Shown here: positions 1 to 8,929 of the stretch, in pieces | How the letters are laid out: every line of letters begins with the position of its first letter | How positions within the stretch are numbered: the stretch's first letter is position 1 | Assembly: GCF_001297015.1 (NCBI RefSeq) | Contig: NZ_LIGE01000029.1 | Coordinates: 62,001-126,000, forward strand | Direction of reading: 5' to 3' | Origin: Pseudomonas sp. RIT-PI-r | GTDB taxonomy: Bacteria; Pseudomonadota; Gammaproteobacteria; Pseudomonadales; Pseudomonadaceae | DNA length: 64,000 nucleotides | Program-made: the position numbers and the translations under genes | Notes under the pieces: model-generated | Told to the model about the DNA's origin: nothing | Seen by the model: only the letters and a program-made list of their open reading frames with translations | Database searches by the model: none

Positions 1-1
1 C

Positions 2-2632
2 GACGACTTCATCCTGCACGAATCGCTGGCCGAGTCGGTCAACTTCCTCGAAGCCAACCGCGACTATGGTCTGTGCCACGGCTACTGCCTGATGTACCTG
101 GCGCTGGCCGGCAGCGTCAGCTACTACCGCCGCGACAAGAAGATCTGCGAAGACTACGCCTCAGAGCGCGCCGAGGATCGAGTCCTCGATTTCATGCATC
201 AGTATGTGCCGCCGTTCTATGGCGTCTGCCGCACCTCGATCATTCAGGACTGGTACGCGGCATTGCCGCCGGGCACCAGTTTCGAATGGCAGGAGATCGG
301 CCACACCTATTACCTGCTGGCGAACGCCAAGGCGCGGATCCTGCCGATCCCGTATGTCGTGCGTGAGATCAATGTCGGTTTCTCCGACCACAACACCGAG
401 GTGTATCACGCGCTGTCGTACACCGACTCCAAGTCGGTGGCCGAGCGCGAAGCCTTCGCCGAATTCCTCGCCTCGTTGCCGACCGCTATCAAGGATCTCG
501 ATCAGGCGCAGCGCAAGGCGTTTGCCCTGGAAAGTTTCGCGGCCATGACCGACAGCCTGGTCACAGGGCGGGCGTTGACGGCCGAGTTGATTTTCGAGTC
601 GACCTGGAACCACCTGACCAAAGCCCCTGAGCGCAAATTCGGGCCACGGCAATACGTCGAGATGCCGTTCTACAACCAGCGCTTCTTTGACTTGCTGGCC
701 CAGTTCGAGTTTCTGCTGCACGCGATGCCGGCCGGTCGTATCCAACTGGAAAAGCTCGAAGGCATCTGGACCCGCCAGGAGTACCTGTTGCAGTCGCGCA
801 ATAACGATACGGCGGAAAGTGTCCTCGACCGTTTGTGGCAGGCCCACGACAGCAACGTGTTCAACCGTCGCGTGGTCAAGCGTCTGGCCGAGCAACTGCA
901 GATCCTCGGCGAGGACGATCAGGCGCAGGAAATGGCTGAGTGGGCGACGCGTCTTGACGTCGTGTCAAATGTCGAACACTACCCGGTCTTCAACAAAATG
1001 CGCTCAGGCCGTTTGCTCGACTGGATGGCTGCCCGCAAGCCGGACGCCGAACAAGCCGGGTTGATTGCCGCGCATCTGGCGGCGAACAATGGCGGACCAC
1101 AATTCGGCATTTTCCTGCTGGATCTGGACAACGACATCGACAAGCTGCAAGTTACCCTCGACAGCCTCGTCGAAGGGCACAGCAAAGCCTTCAAAATCGT
1201 GGTCTTCACCACGGACGAGCCACAGAGTGCGACCACTGCACAGAATACCTTGCACTTTGTCCGGGTCACGCCGGGCAACTTCATCGACAAACTCAACCAG
1301 AGCGCCGCGCAGTCTCCGTGCGACTGGTTGCTGCTGGCCAACGCGGGCGATGAATTCACCGCCGGTGGCCTGTTGCGTGCTGGCCTGGAATTGATGTCCG
1401 CCAAGGATCTGCGCGCGGTGGCCACCGATGAAATCCAGCGCACTGAAGATGGCGCGCTGGTGGATGTATTCCGTCCGGGTTTCAACCTTGATTTGCTGCA
1501 AAGCGTGCCATCGCTGATGGCGCGCCATTGGCTGATTCGACGCGACGTTTTCCTTGAAGCGGGCGGTTATCAGGCCGATTTCAGCAAGGCGCTGGAGTTT
1601 GACCTGTTGTTGCGCCTGATTGAGCAGGGTGGTCTCGGCGGTCTGGCGCACCTCGATGAGCCGCTGCTGATTACCCAGGCCGCTGCAGTGCAAGAGAATG
1701 CCCACGAGCGCCTGGCGTTGCTGCGTCATTTGGGCAATCGCGGCTACAAGGCCAAGGTCACTTCGTCGCTGCCAGGCACTTGGCAGGTCGATTATCGTCA
1801 TACCGAACTGCCAATGGTGTCGATCATTGTGCCGGCCAGTGATGACCTGCCAGCGCTGCGCCGTTGCGTGGAGGGCGTGCTGCTCAGAACCCGCTACAGC
1901 CGTTATGAATTACTGGTGGCGGCCAACCCGAATCAGTCGGCGGCGGTCAACGACTGGCTGGGTCAGTTGCGCAATCCCCGCGTCAATGTCTTGCGTGCCG
2001 ATCAGGCGCTCGGTGAAGTGGCGTTGTATAACGCCGCCAGCGAACAGGCGCGGGGTGACTATCTGGTGCTCCTGGCCGCTGACAGCGAAGTCGTCAACCC
2101 GAACTGGATCGACTCGTTGCTCAACCAGGCCCAGCGTCCGGAAGTGGGCATCGTCGGCGCCAAACTGGTCGACCGCGATGGCAAGATTTCCCAGGCCGGC
2201 TTGATTCTAGGCCTGAACGATGGGGTGGGTTCGGCGTTCATCGGCGAAAAACATGCGGCCGAGGGCTACATGCAGCGTTTGGCCGTCGAGCAGAATTACT
2301 CGGCTGTGTCCAAGGTCTGCCTGATGGTGCGCAAAGAGCTGTTCAACGCTCTCGGTGGGCTGGACGAAGTGACCTTCGCTGACGGTTTCAGCGATATCGA
2401 TCTGTGCCTCAAGGCAAGTCAGAACGGTTTCCTCACTGTGTGGACGCCGTCGGTGCAGGTGCTGCATACCGGCGCGTTGCCAGAGGCTCCCCAAACACTG
2501 GCGGCACTGCGTGAGAAATGGCCTGATGCGTTCGCGCAGGATCCGGCTTACAACGCCAACCTGGCCCTGACCGGCAAAGGTTTTACCTTGGGCGAAAACA
2601 GCTCGATCAATTGGGCTCAGTTGCTCGCCTAA
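2..2632 (+). CDS. Multidomain flagellin glycosyltransferase (5' truncated)
   Basis: The reading frame is open from the window edge, so the N-terminus is missing; at least 876 residues remain. The C-terminal part (about residues 600-800) is a family 2 GT-A domain that opens with PMVSIIVPASDD and ends with a KLVDRDGKISQAG-type acceptor segment. A second GT-A-like domain lies around residues 370-580 (QFGIFLLDLDNDIDKLQ, then LLLANAGDEF). The N-terminal third resembles the unnamed domain of other flagellar-island transferases. Position next to pse genes and fliC suggests it transfers the nonulosonate or a further sugar onto flagellin, probably in the cytoplasm before export. The donor and acceptor are inferred. 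The last GT domain has AADSEV where a DxD metal motif is expected. Confidence 0.8.
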   Translation, partial: DDFILHESLAESVNFLEANRDYGLCHGYCLMYLALAGSVSYYRRDKKICEDYASERAEDRVLDFMHQYVPPFYGVCRTSIIQDWYAALPPGTSFEWQEIGHTYYLLANAKARILPIPYVVREINVGFSDHNTEVYHALSYTDSKSVAEREAFAEFLASLPTAIKDLDQAQRKAFALESFAAMTDSLVTGRALTAELIFESTWNHLTKAPERKFGPRQYVEMPFYNQRFFDLLAQFEFLLHAMPAGRIQLEKLEGIWTRQEYLLQSRNNDTAESVLDRLWQAHDSNVFNRRVVKRLAEQLQILGEDDQAQEMAEWATRLDVVSNVEHYPVFNKMRSGRLLDWMAARKPDAEQAGLIAAHLAANNGGPQFGIFLLDLDNDIDKLQVTLDSLVEGHSKAFKIVVFTTDEPQSATTAQNTLHFVRVTPGNFIDKLNQSAAQSPCDWLLLANAGDEFTAGGLLRAGLELMSAKDLRAVATDEIQRTEDGALVDVFRPGFNLDLLQSVPSLMARHWLIRRDVFLEAGGYQADFSKALEFDLLLRLIEQGGLGGLAHLDEPLLITQAAAVQENAHERLALLRHLGNRGYKAKVTSSLPGTWQVDYRHTELPMVSIIVPASDDLPALRRCVEGVLLRTRYSRYELLVAANPNQSAAVNDWLGQLRNPRVNVLRADQALGEVALYNAASEQARGDYLVLLAADSEVVNPNWIDSLLNQAQRPEVGIVGAKLVDRDGKISQAGLILGLNDGVGSAFIGEKHAAEGYMQRLAVEQNYSAVSKVCLMVRKELFNALGGLDEVTFADGFSDIDLCLKASQNGFLTVWTPSVQVLHTGALPEAPQTLAALREKWPDAFAQDPAYNANLALTGKGFTLGENSSINWAQLLA

Positions 2633-2655
2633 GCGTGCCGGACAGGAATCAACCT

Positions 2656-3657
2656 ATGTTCAACGGTAAATCGATTTTCATCTCTGGCGGCACCGGTTCG
2701 TTCGGGCGCAAATTCATCGCCCGACTGCTTGAGCAATACCAGCCCAAACGCGTGGTGGTGTTCTCCCGTGACGAGTTGAAACAGTACGAAATGCAGCAGA
2801 CGTTCAACGCGCCGTGCATGCGTTATTTCATTGGTGACGTGCGTGATGCTGACCGTCTGCGTCAGGCCATGCGCGGCATCGACTACGTGGTGCATGCCGC
2901 GGCGTTGAAGCAAGTGCCGGCGGCGGAATACAACCCGACCGAATGCATTCGCACCAACGTCAATGGCGCGGAGAACATCATCGCGGCCGCCATCGACAAC
3001 GGCGTGAAGAAGGTCGTCGCGCTGTCCACCGACAAGGCGGCCAGCCCGATCAACCTGTACGGCGCGACCAAGTTGCTTTCGGACAAGTTGTTCGTCGCGG
3101 CCAACAATATTGCCGGCGAGCAGGAAACCCGTTTTGCCGTGGTGCGCTACGGTAATGTGGCCGGCTCGCGCGGTTCCGTGGTGCCGTTTTTCAGCAAGCT
3201 GATCGCCGATGGCGCGCAGCAGTTGCCGATCACCGACGAGCGCATGACCCGATTCTGGATCACCCTCGATCATGGCGTGCAGTTCGTCCTCGACAGCTTC
3301 GCGCGCATGCACGGTGGCGAAGTGTTCGTGCCGAAGATTCCGTCGATCCGCATCGTCGATCTGGCGCGTGGCATGGCGGAGCATCTGCCGCACAAGAATG
3401 TCGGTATTCGTCCGGGTGAAAAACTCCATGAGTTGATGGTGCCGCTGGACGATGCGCGGATGACCCTTGAGTTCGAGGATCACTACACCATTCAGCCGTC
3501 GATCCGCTTCACCAGCGTCGATGTCGATTTTGCCGTCGACAAGCTCGGCGAGCAGGGGCGTGCCGTGAGCGAAGATTTCGAGTATCGCTCCGACACCAAT
3601 CCGCATTTCCTCTCGGTCGGGCAGATCGCCGATCTGCACGCGAAGCTTTCGGCATGA
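2656..3657 (+). CDS. pseB: UDP-N-acetylglucosamine 4,6-dehydratase (inverting)
   Basis: First enzyme of CMP-pseudaminic acid synthesis. It removes water from UDP-GlcNAc with C5 inversion to give UDP-2-acetamido-2,6-dideoxy-arabino-hexos-4-ulose. The 333-residue protein is a short-chain dehydrogenase fold with the NAD(P) glycine motif GGTGSFG at 11-17. STDKA followed by Y135 gives the D126/K127/Y135 set with the spacing of the FlaA1/PseB catalytic residues; K139 completes YxxxK. The ATG at 2656 is chosen over upstream in-frame codons because AGGAA lies just before it. It starts 23 bases after the glycosyltransferase and overlaps pseC by 4 bases, so it is translationally coupled. Confidence 0.95.
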   Translation: MFNGKSIFISGGTGSFGRKFIARLLEQYQPKRVVVFSRDELKQYEMQQTFNAPCMRYFIGDVRDADRLRQAMRGIDYVVHAAALKQVPAAEYNPTECIRTNVNGAENIIAAAIDNGVKKVVALSTDKAASPINLYGATKLLSDKLFVAANNIAGEQETRFAVVRYGNVAGSRGSVVPFFSKLIADGAQQLPITDERMTRFWITLDHGVQFVLDSFARMHGGEVFVPKIPSIRIVDLARGMAEHLPHKNVGIRPGEKLHELMVPLDDARMTLEFEDHYTIQPSIRFTSVDVDFAVDKLGEQGRAVSEDFEYRSDTNPHFLSVGQIADLHAKLSA

Positions 3658-4811
3658 TTCCCTATGGTCGGCAGAGTCTCGATCAGGCGGACATCGACGC
3701 CGTGGTCGAGGTGCTGCAATCGGACTGGCTGACCCAAGGGCCGGGCATCGAGCGTTTCGAGCAGGCGATGGCCGAGCGTTGCCAAGCCGATTTCGCTGTG
3801 GCGGTGTGCAATGCCACGGCAGCGCTGCACATTGCTTGCCTGGCCGCAGGGCTGGGGCCGGGTGATCGTTTGTGGACCACGCCGAACACCTTTCTCGCTT
3901 CCGCCAATTGCGGACGCTATTGCGGTGCCGAGGTAGATTTCGTCGACATCGATGCGCTGACCTGGAACCTCGATGCGTTCGCCCTCGAAGCGAAGCTCGA
4001 TCAGGCCGAGCGTGACGGCACGTTGCCGAAAGTTCTGGTGGCGGTGGCGTTCTCCGGACAGAGCTGCGACATGCGCAAGATTGCCACGCTTGCCGAGCGC
4101 TACAACTTCACGGTGATCGAGGATGCCTCGCACGCCGTGGGCGCAAGCTATGCCGGGCGTCCGGTCGGCTGTGGCCAATTCGCAGCCATGACGGTGTTCA
4201 GTTTTCATCCGGTGAAGATCATCACCAGCGCCGAAGGCGGCATGGTGCTGACCAACCGCCCGGAACTGGCCGAGCGTCTGCAACGTCTGCGCAGCCATGG
4301 CATGACTCGTGATCCGCTGCAGATGAGCGAACCCAGCCACGGTCCGTGGTACTACCAGCAGATCGAGTTGGGTTTCAATTACCGCATCACCGATCTGCAA
4401 GCTGCGCTGGGTTTGTCGCAACTGGGCAAACTCGACGACTTTATCGCCCGTCGTCGTGAACTGGCGGCGCGTTATGATCGCTTGTTGGCGTACTTGCCGG
4501 TGACGCTACCGAGCCTTCAGCCAGAGGCTGAATCTGCCTGGCATCTGTATGTGATTCGTTTGCAGACCGAGCGCATCAGCCTCAGCCATCGTCAGGTGTT
4601 CGAAGGCTTGCGCGCCGCCGGTGTTGGCGTGAATCTGCATTACATCCCGGTGCACTTGCAGCCTTACTATCAAGCGCTGGGTTTTGCCGAGGGCGACTTC
4701 CCCGAGGCCGAGCGTTACTACGCCGAGGCGATCAGCCTGCCGCTGTTTCCGTTGTTGAGCGATGAACAGCAGGATTACGTGGTCGAGCAATTGCGTCGGC
4801 TGACCGAATAA
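3654..4811 (+). CDS. pseC: UDP-4-amino-4,6-dideoxy-N-acetyl-beta-L-altrosamine transaminase
   Basis: PLP-dependent aminotransferase of the DegT/DnrJ/EryC1 family; it aminates C4 of the PseB product using glutamate. It has 385 residues, normal for the family. The PLP lysine is K188 in FSFHPVKIITSAEGG, and the upstream VIEDASHAVGASY supplies the conserved Asp that contacts the pyridine nitrogen. The ATGA overlap with pseB and the pathway neighbours make PseC more likely than a related perosamine or viosamine aminotransferase. Confidence 0.95.
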   Translation: MIPYGRQSLDQADIDAVVEVLQSDWLTQGPGIERFEQAMAERCQADFAVAVCNATAALHIACLAAGLGPGDRLWTTPNTFLASANCGRYCGAEVDFVDIDALTWNLDAFALEAKLDQAERDGTLPKVLVAVAFSGQSCDMRKIATLAERYNFTVIEDASHAVGASYAGRPVGCGQFAAMTVFSFHPVKIITSAEGGMVLTNRPELAERLQRLRSHGMTRDPLQMSEPSHGPWYYQQIELGFNYRITDLQAALGLSQLGKLDDFIARRRELAARYDRLLAYLPVTLPSLQPEAESAWHLYVIRLQTERISLSHRQVFEGLRAAGVGVNLHYIPVHLQPYYQALGFAEGDFPEAERYYAEAISLPLFPLLSDEQQDYVVEQLRRLTE

Positions 4812-4836
4812 TGGCCGCTGAGGCAATGGACGAGTA

Positions 4837-5463
4837 ATGGCAATGCGTCATTTGAGTGAGCAGGAAAAATTCTGGCAGGGCGACTTCGGTAACCAGTACG
4901 TCGAGCGCAATGTCGGCCAGCCGCTGGTGGCGGCGAATCTGGCATTGTTTGCCAAAGCGCTGAGCCGCGCCGGGCGCATCGCCAGCCTGGTCGAACTGGG
5001 CACCAACGCCGGCAACAATTTGCAGGCGCTGCATCAGTTGCTGCCGCGCTGTGAGCTGTTCGGCGTCGAGATCAATGACAGCGCCTGTGCTCAGGCCCAG
5101 GCGTTGGACATTGCCCATATCTGGCATGGCTCGCTGTTCGATTTTCCGCGCGAGCGCTGCTACGACCTGACCCTGAGCAAAGGCGTGCTGATTCACTTGG
5201 CCCCGGAGCTGTTGCCGACCGCTTATGCGCAGTTGTACGAGTTGAGCCAGCGCTACATCCTGATTGCCGAGTATTACAATCCGGCCCCGGTGGAAGTCTC
5301 CTATCGCGGTAACAGTGGCAAGCTGTTCAAGCGCGATTTCGCTGGCGAGATGCTTGATCGCTATGCTGATCTGCAATTGCTCGATTACGGCTTTGTCTAT
5401 CACCGTGACCCGCAATTCCCGGCGGACGATGTCACCTGGTTCCTGCTGGAAAAACGTCCTTGA
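4837..5463 (+). CDS. Pseudaminic acid biosynthesis-associated methyltransferase
   Basis: This 208-residue SAM-dependent methyltransferase belongs to the group found inside pse clusters. The SAM-binding motif I is VELGTNAGNNLQAL (about residues 50-63), followed by an acidic residue in LFGVEINDSAC. The segment LTLSKGVLIHL is typical of this subgroup. It probably adds a methyl group to the nonulosonate or a precursor, which would make the final sugar an O-methyl derivative; the methylated position cannot be read from sequence. It lies 25 bases after pseC, and its stop overlaps the TTG start of pseF. Confidence 0.85.
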   Translation: MAMRHLSEQEKFWQGDFGNQYVERNVGQPLVAANLALFAKALSRAGRIASLVELGTNAGNNLQALHQLLPRCELFGVEINDSACAQAQALDIAHIWHGSLFDFPRERCYDLTLSKGVLIHLAPELLPTAYAQLYELSQRYILIAEYYNPAPVEVSYRGNSGKLFKRDFAGEMLDRYADLQLLDYGFVYHRDPQFPADDVTWFLLEKRP

Positions 5464-6155
5464 GCAAGGTTGCAATCATCCCGGCCCGTGGCGGCAGCAA
5501 ACGCATCCCGCGCAAGAATCTCTTGCCGTTCGATGGCGTGCCGATGATTGTCCGTTCGATCCGCACCGCGCTGGAATCAGGCTTGTTCGATCAGGTCGTG
5601 GTCAGCACCGACGATGCCGAGATTGCCGATGTGGCACGCACGCAGGGTGCGCAGGTGCCGTTCCTGCGCCCGGAGGAACTGGCCGATGATTTCACCGGCA
5701 CGGCGGCAGTGATCGTGCATGCCTTGCAGCAGTTGCCGGCGTTCGATTATGCCTGCTGTGTGTACGCCACGGCGCCGCTGTTGCAGGCGCATTATCTGCG
5801 CCAGGGAATCGAGTTGCTGGAGCAGCATCCCGACAAGTCTTTTGCGTTTTCCGTGTGCAGCTTCGGGTTTCCGGTGCAGCGTGCGCTGACGCTGGACGGG
5901 CAGGGCGCCTTGAAGGCGTTGTACCCGGAATTTCGCCATACCCGCTCGCAGGATCTGCCCGAAGCGTTTCAGGATGCCGGTCAGTTTTACTGGGGCCGCA
6001 GTGAGGCCTGGTTGCGTGGTGAGGCGGTCTATTCGCCGGCCAGTCTGCCGGTGGTTCTGCCCCGGCACCTGGTGCAGGACATCGACACGCCTGAGGACTG
6101 GAAGCGCGCCGAATACTTGTATGCCGCGCTCAAGGCTGGCGGAGAGCTGCAATGA
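5460..6155 (+). CDS. pseF: Pseudaminic acid cytidylyltransferase
   Basis: Activates pseudaminic acid with CTP to CMP-pseudaminic acid, the donor for flagellin glycosylation. It has 231 residues. The N-terminus VAIIPARGGSKRIPRKN carries the nucleotide-binding signature of CMP-sugar synthetases (NeuA/PseF), and ATAPLLQ is the usual second motif. The start is TTG at 5460, overlapping the preceding stop as TTGA; no in-frame ATG precedes the conserved motif. It overlaps the next gene by 4 bases. Confidence 0.93.
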   Translation: MSKVAIIPARGGSKRIPRKNLLPFDGVPMIVRSIRTALESGLFDQVVVSTDDAEIADVARTQGAQVPFLRPEELADDFTGTAAVIVHALQQLPAFDYACCVYATAPLLQAHYLRQGIELLEQHPDKSFAFSVCSFGFPVQRALTLDGQGALKALYPEFRHTRSQDLPEAFQDAGQFYWGRSEAWLRGEAVYSPASLPVVLPRHLVQDIDTPEDWKRAEYLYAALKAGGELQ

Positions 6156-7657
6156 GAGTGCTGATTCGCGCGGACGCCTCGCCGACCATCGGCAGTGGTC
6201 ATATCGCCCGCTGCCTGACGCTGGCGCGCGTGTTGCGCGGGCAGGGCAGCCACGTCGCGTTTGCCTGTCGGCAATTGCCGGGGCATCGGCTCGATATGCT
6301 GAGCGGCGAAGGGTTTGAGACCTTTGCGCTGCCCGATCTCTACCCCGCTGAAGACCCGCAGCAAGCCATCGAATCGATGCTGCCGTGGCAGGCCGATATC
6401 GACGCACTGGGTCTGCTGCTGGGCGGCCATGCCGAGTTCGACTGGATCATCGTCGATCATTACGGCCTCGATCATCACTGGCAAACCGCTGCACGCCGCT
6501 GGGCGCATCGCATCGCGGCGGTGGATGATCTGGCGACCCGACGCTACAGCGTTGATCTTTTGCTCAATCAGAACTTGTCCGGACTCAGCGAAAACTACTC
6601 ACCTCTGCTGCCTGAAGGTTGCCGCACGTTGCTCGGCCCGCGCTACGCCATGCTGCGCGAAGAGTTCAATTGCCCGGCCATCGAGATCAAACCCACAGCT
6701 CGCCGGGTACTGGTGAATTTCGGCGGCTTCGATGCGGCGATGCAGACTCATCACGCGATGCTCGCCCTCGCTGAATTCAGCGAGTTGCAGGTGGATTTCG
6801 TTGCTGGCGCCGACAACCCGGCGTGGGCGCAGATGCAGGCATTGGCCGAGACGCGGCCGAACTGGCGCCTGCACAGTTTTGTCAGTGATTTCCATCAACG
6901 CATGACTGAGGCGGACCTGTTTATCGGCGCCGGCGGCGGCACCAGTTGGGAGCGCGCGGCGCTGGGTTTGCCAACGATCTGCATTGCGGTGTCGAACAAC
7001 CAGCAGAACAACGGTGAAGTGATGGCGGCGGCGGGGGCGCATGTGTTCATGGGCGCCCGCGAGCAGGTCAGTGTCGAGCAGTTGCGTGACGCTGTCGGTT
7101 TTGTTGTGGGCAACCATTTTCTGCGCCAGAGCCTGGCCGAGCGTTCGCGGCGACTGGTCGATGGTCGCGGCGCCGAGCGCGTCGCGGCAGCGCTGGCGGG
7201 CGCGGTGCTCAAGCTGCGCCCGGCGACGCTGGACGATGCGCAGTTGCTGTTCGAGGGACGTAATGCCCAAGCCGTGCAGCGCTGGTCGCCGGAGACTGGC
7301 GCGATCGATTGGACGCAACACCTCAACTGGCTGACGGCAGCTTTGCGTAATCCGCAGCGATTGCTGTTGATCGCCGAGGCGGACGACGGCGCCGTCGGGG
7401 TGTTGCGTTATGACTTGCGTGGTTTTGAAGCCGAAGTATCGTTCTACCTGTTGCAAGGACGTTTCGGCCTCGGCTGGGGCAGGGCGCTGTTGACCCGTGG
7501 CCAAACGTTTGTCGCCGCACACTGGCCGCAACTGACGGTCATCAGCGCCCGTGTCATGCCGGACAATCTGCCCTCACTGAATGTGTTTCGTGACGCCGGG
7601 TTTACCCAGAGTGCCTGTGCGTTCACCCGTGTTTTGAAGGATCACCCGCATGACTAG
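6152..7657 (+). CDS. pseG: PseG-PseH fusion: UDP-sugar hydrolase and N-acetyltransferase
   Basis: The 501-residue protein joins two pse activities. Residues 1 to about 350 are PseG, a GT-B-like UDP-2,4-diacetamido-2,4,6-trideoxy-beta-L-altropyranose hydrolase: RADASPTIGSGHIARC with the catalytic His, and GAGGGTSWERAALGLPTI for UDP binding. Residues about 352-495 are a GNAT acetyltransferase (LRPATLDDAQLLFEGRN, then VMPDNLPSLNVFRDAGF), the expected PseH, which acetylates the 4-amino group. No separate pseH is present here, so the fusion completes the pathway. The order of reactions (PseH before PseG) is reversed relative to the domain order. The gene overlaps pseI by 8 bases. Confidence 0.92.
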   Translation: MRVLIRADASPTIGSGHIARCLTLARVLRGQGSHVAFACRQLPGHRLDMLSGEGFETFALPDLYPAEDPQQAIESMLPWQADIDALGLLLGGHAEFDWIIVDHYGLDHHWQTAARRWAHRIAAVDDLATRRYSVDLLLNQNLSGLSENYSPLLPEGCRTLLGPRYAMLREEFNCPAIEIKPTARRVLVNFGGFDAAMQTHHAMLALAEFSELQVDFVAGADNPAWAQMQALAETRPNWRLHSFVSDFHQRMTEADLFIGAGGGTSWERAALGLPTICIAVSNNQQNNGEVMAAAGAHVFMGAREQVSVEQLRDAVGFVVGNHFLRQSLAERSRRLVDGRGAERVAAALAGAVLKLRPATLDDAQLLFEGRNAQAVQRWSPETGAIDWTQHLNWLTAALRNPQRLLLIAEADDGAVGVLRYDLRGFEAEVSFYLLQGRFGLGWGRALLTRGQTFVAAHWPQLTVISARVMPDNLPSLNVFRDAGFTQSACAFTRVLKDHPHD

Positions 7658-8702
7658 TTTCAAGATCGGCGACCGCTCGATCGGCGCCGATGCGCCGCCC
7701 TTCATCATTGCCGAGATGAGCGGCAACCATAACCAGTCGCTGGACGTGGCCCTGCAAATTGTCGAAGCGGCGGCCAAGGCCGGTGCGCATGCCTTGAAGC
7801 TGCAAACCTATACCGCCGAGACGATGACCCTGGATCTGGCCGAAGGTGAGTTCTTCATCAAGGATCCAGGCAGTCTGTGGGCAGGCACTTCTTTGTATGC
7901 CCTGTACGAAAAGGCCCATACGCCGTGGGAATGGCACGCACCGATTTTTGCCCGCGCCAGGGAATTGGGCATGCTGGCATTCTCGACGCCGTTCGATGAG
8001 ACGGCGGTGGACTTTCTCGAAAGCCTCGACGTGCCGGCCTACAAGATCGCCAGTTTCGAAAACACCGATCTGCCGCTGATTCGCCGCGTGGCCGCTACCG
8101 GCAAGCCGCTGATCATCTCTACGGGCATGGCCAGTATCGCCGAGCTGGATGAAACCGTGCGCGCCGCGCGTGAAGCCGGCTGCAAGGATCTGGTGCTGCT
8201 CAAATGCACCAGCACTTACCCGGCAACTCCGCTCAACAGCAACGTGCGCACGATTCCCCATCTGCGTGAGTTGTTCGGTTGCGAGGTGGGGCTGTCCGAC
8301 CACTCGATGGGCGTGGGCGTGTCGGTGGCGGCGGTGGCGCTTGGTGCGACGGTAGTGGAAAAACACTTCACCCTCGACCGTTCGGCGGGTGGCGTCGATG
8401 CGAGTTTCTCGCTGGAACCGGCAGAAATGGCCAGTCTGGTGGTGGAAACCGAACGTGCCTGGCAGGCCTTGGGTCAAGTGCGTTACGGCGCCACCGAAGC
8501 CGAACTGAAATCGGTGGTGTATCGCCGCTCGCTGTACATTACCGCCGACATGGCCGCCGGTGACACCTTTACCGGGGACAATCTGCGGGCGATTCGCCCC
8601 GGTCTCGGTCTGCCGCCCAAACACACCGACGCCGTCCTCGGCCGCCGCGCACGTGCGCCGATCAAGCGCGGCACGCCGCTGGACTGGTCGCTGGTCGAAT
8701 AA
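7650..8702 (+). CDS. pseI: Pseudaminic acid synthase
   Basis: Condenses 2,4-diacetamido-2,4,6-trideoxy-altrose with phosphoenolpyruvate to give pseudaminic acid. It has 350 residues: an N-terminal NeuB-type TIM barrel opening with IIAEMSGNHNQSL, the metal/PEP region (KLQTYTAETMT, STGMAS, KCTSTYP), and a C-terminal SAF antifreeze-like domain from about residue 290 (SLYITADMAAGDTFTGDNLRAIRP). AEMSGNHN is typical of PseI rather than sialic acid synthase NeuB. It is the last gene of the tightly overlapped pse operon; a small hairpin (8703-8723) follows. Confidence 0.95.
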   Translation: MTSFKIGDRSIGADAPPFIIAEMSGNHNQSLDVALQIVEAAAKAGAHALKLQTYTAETMTLDLAEGEFFIKDPGSLWAGTSLYALYEKAHTPWEWHAPIFARARELGMLAFSTPFDETAVDFLESLDVPAYKIASFENTDLPLIRRVAATGKPLIISTGMASIAELDETVRAAREAGCKDLVLLKCTSTYPATPLNSNVRTIPHLRELFGCEVGLSDHSMGVGVSVAAVALGATVVEKHFTLDRSAGGVDASFSLEPAEMASLVVETERAWQALGQVRYGATEAELKSVVYRRSLYITADMAAGDTFTGDNLRAIRPGLGLPPKHTDAVLGRRARAPIKRGTPLDWSLVE

Positions 8703-8723
8703 GCCGATCTGCACCGAATCGGC
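8703..8723 (+). terminator. Hairpin after pseI
   Basis: GCCGAT pairs with ATCGGC around a 9-base loop directly after the pseI stop codon. There is no run of T, so it is a weak terminator or an mRNA 3' stabiliser at most. Confidence 0.3.
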
Positions 8724-8929
8724 AAAATAGCGTGACCTGCGAGTCATAACGCGCATCTTCACTGTATTGTATTGATCGGGGAGATGGCGCCTGGCTCGTT
8801 TTCGATTCCAGTGATAGCCCTTTGCGCTCCCCGTGGCTGCCCGTTGTGGCGGCCGTTTTCTGTTTGTCGGCGCCCCTCGAAATCCTTGCGAGCGGTGGTC
8901 TTGGGCTGTTTTTTTATTGGGAAGCCGTA

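Noticed and set aside
8745..8929. Searched for a sigma-54 or sigma-28 promoter before the KAS III gene
   Set aside because: GG pairs are present but none has GC 10 bases further with a fitting core; no good sigma-70 element was seen either.
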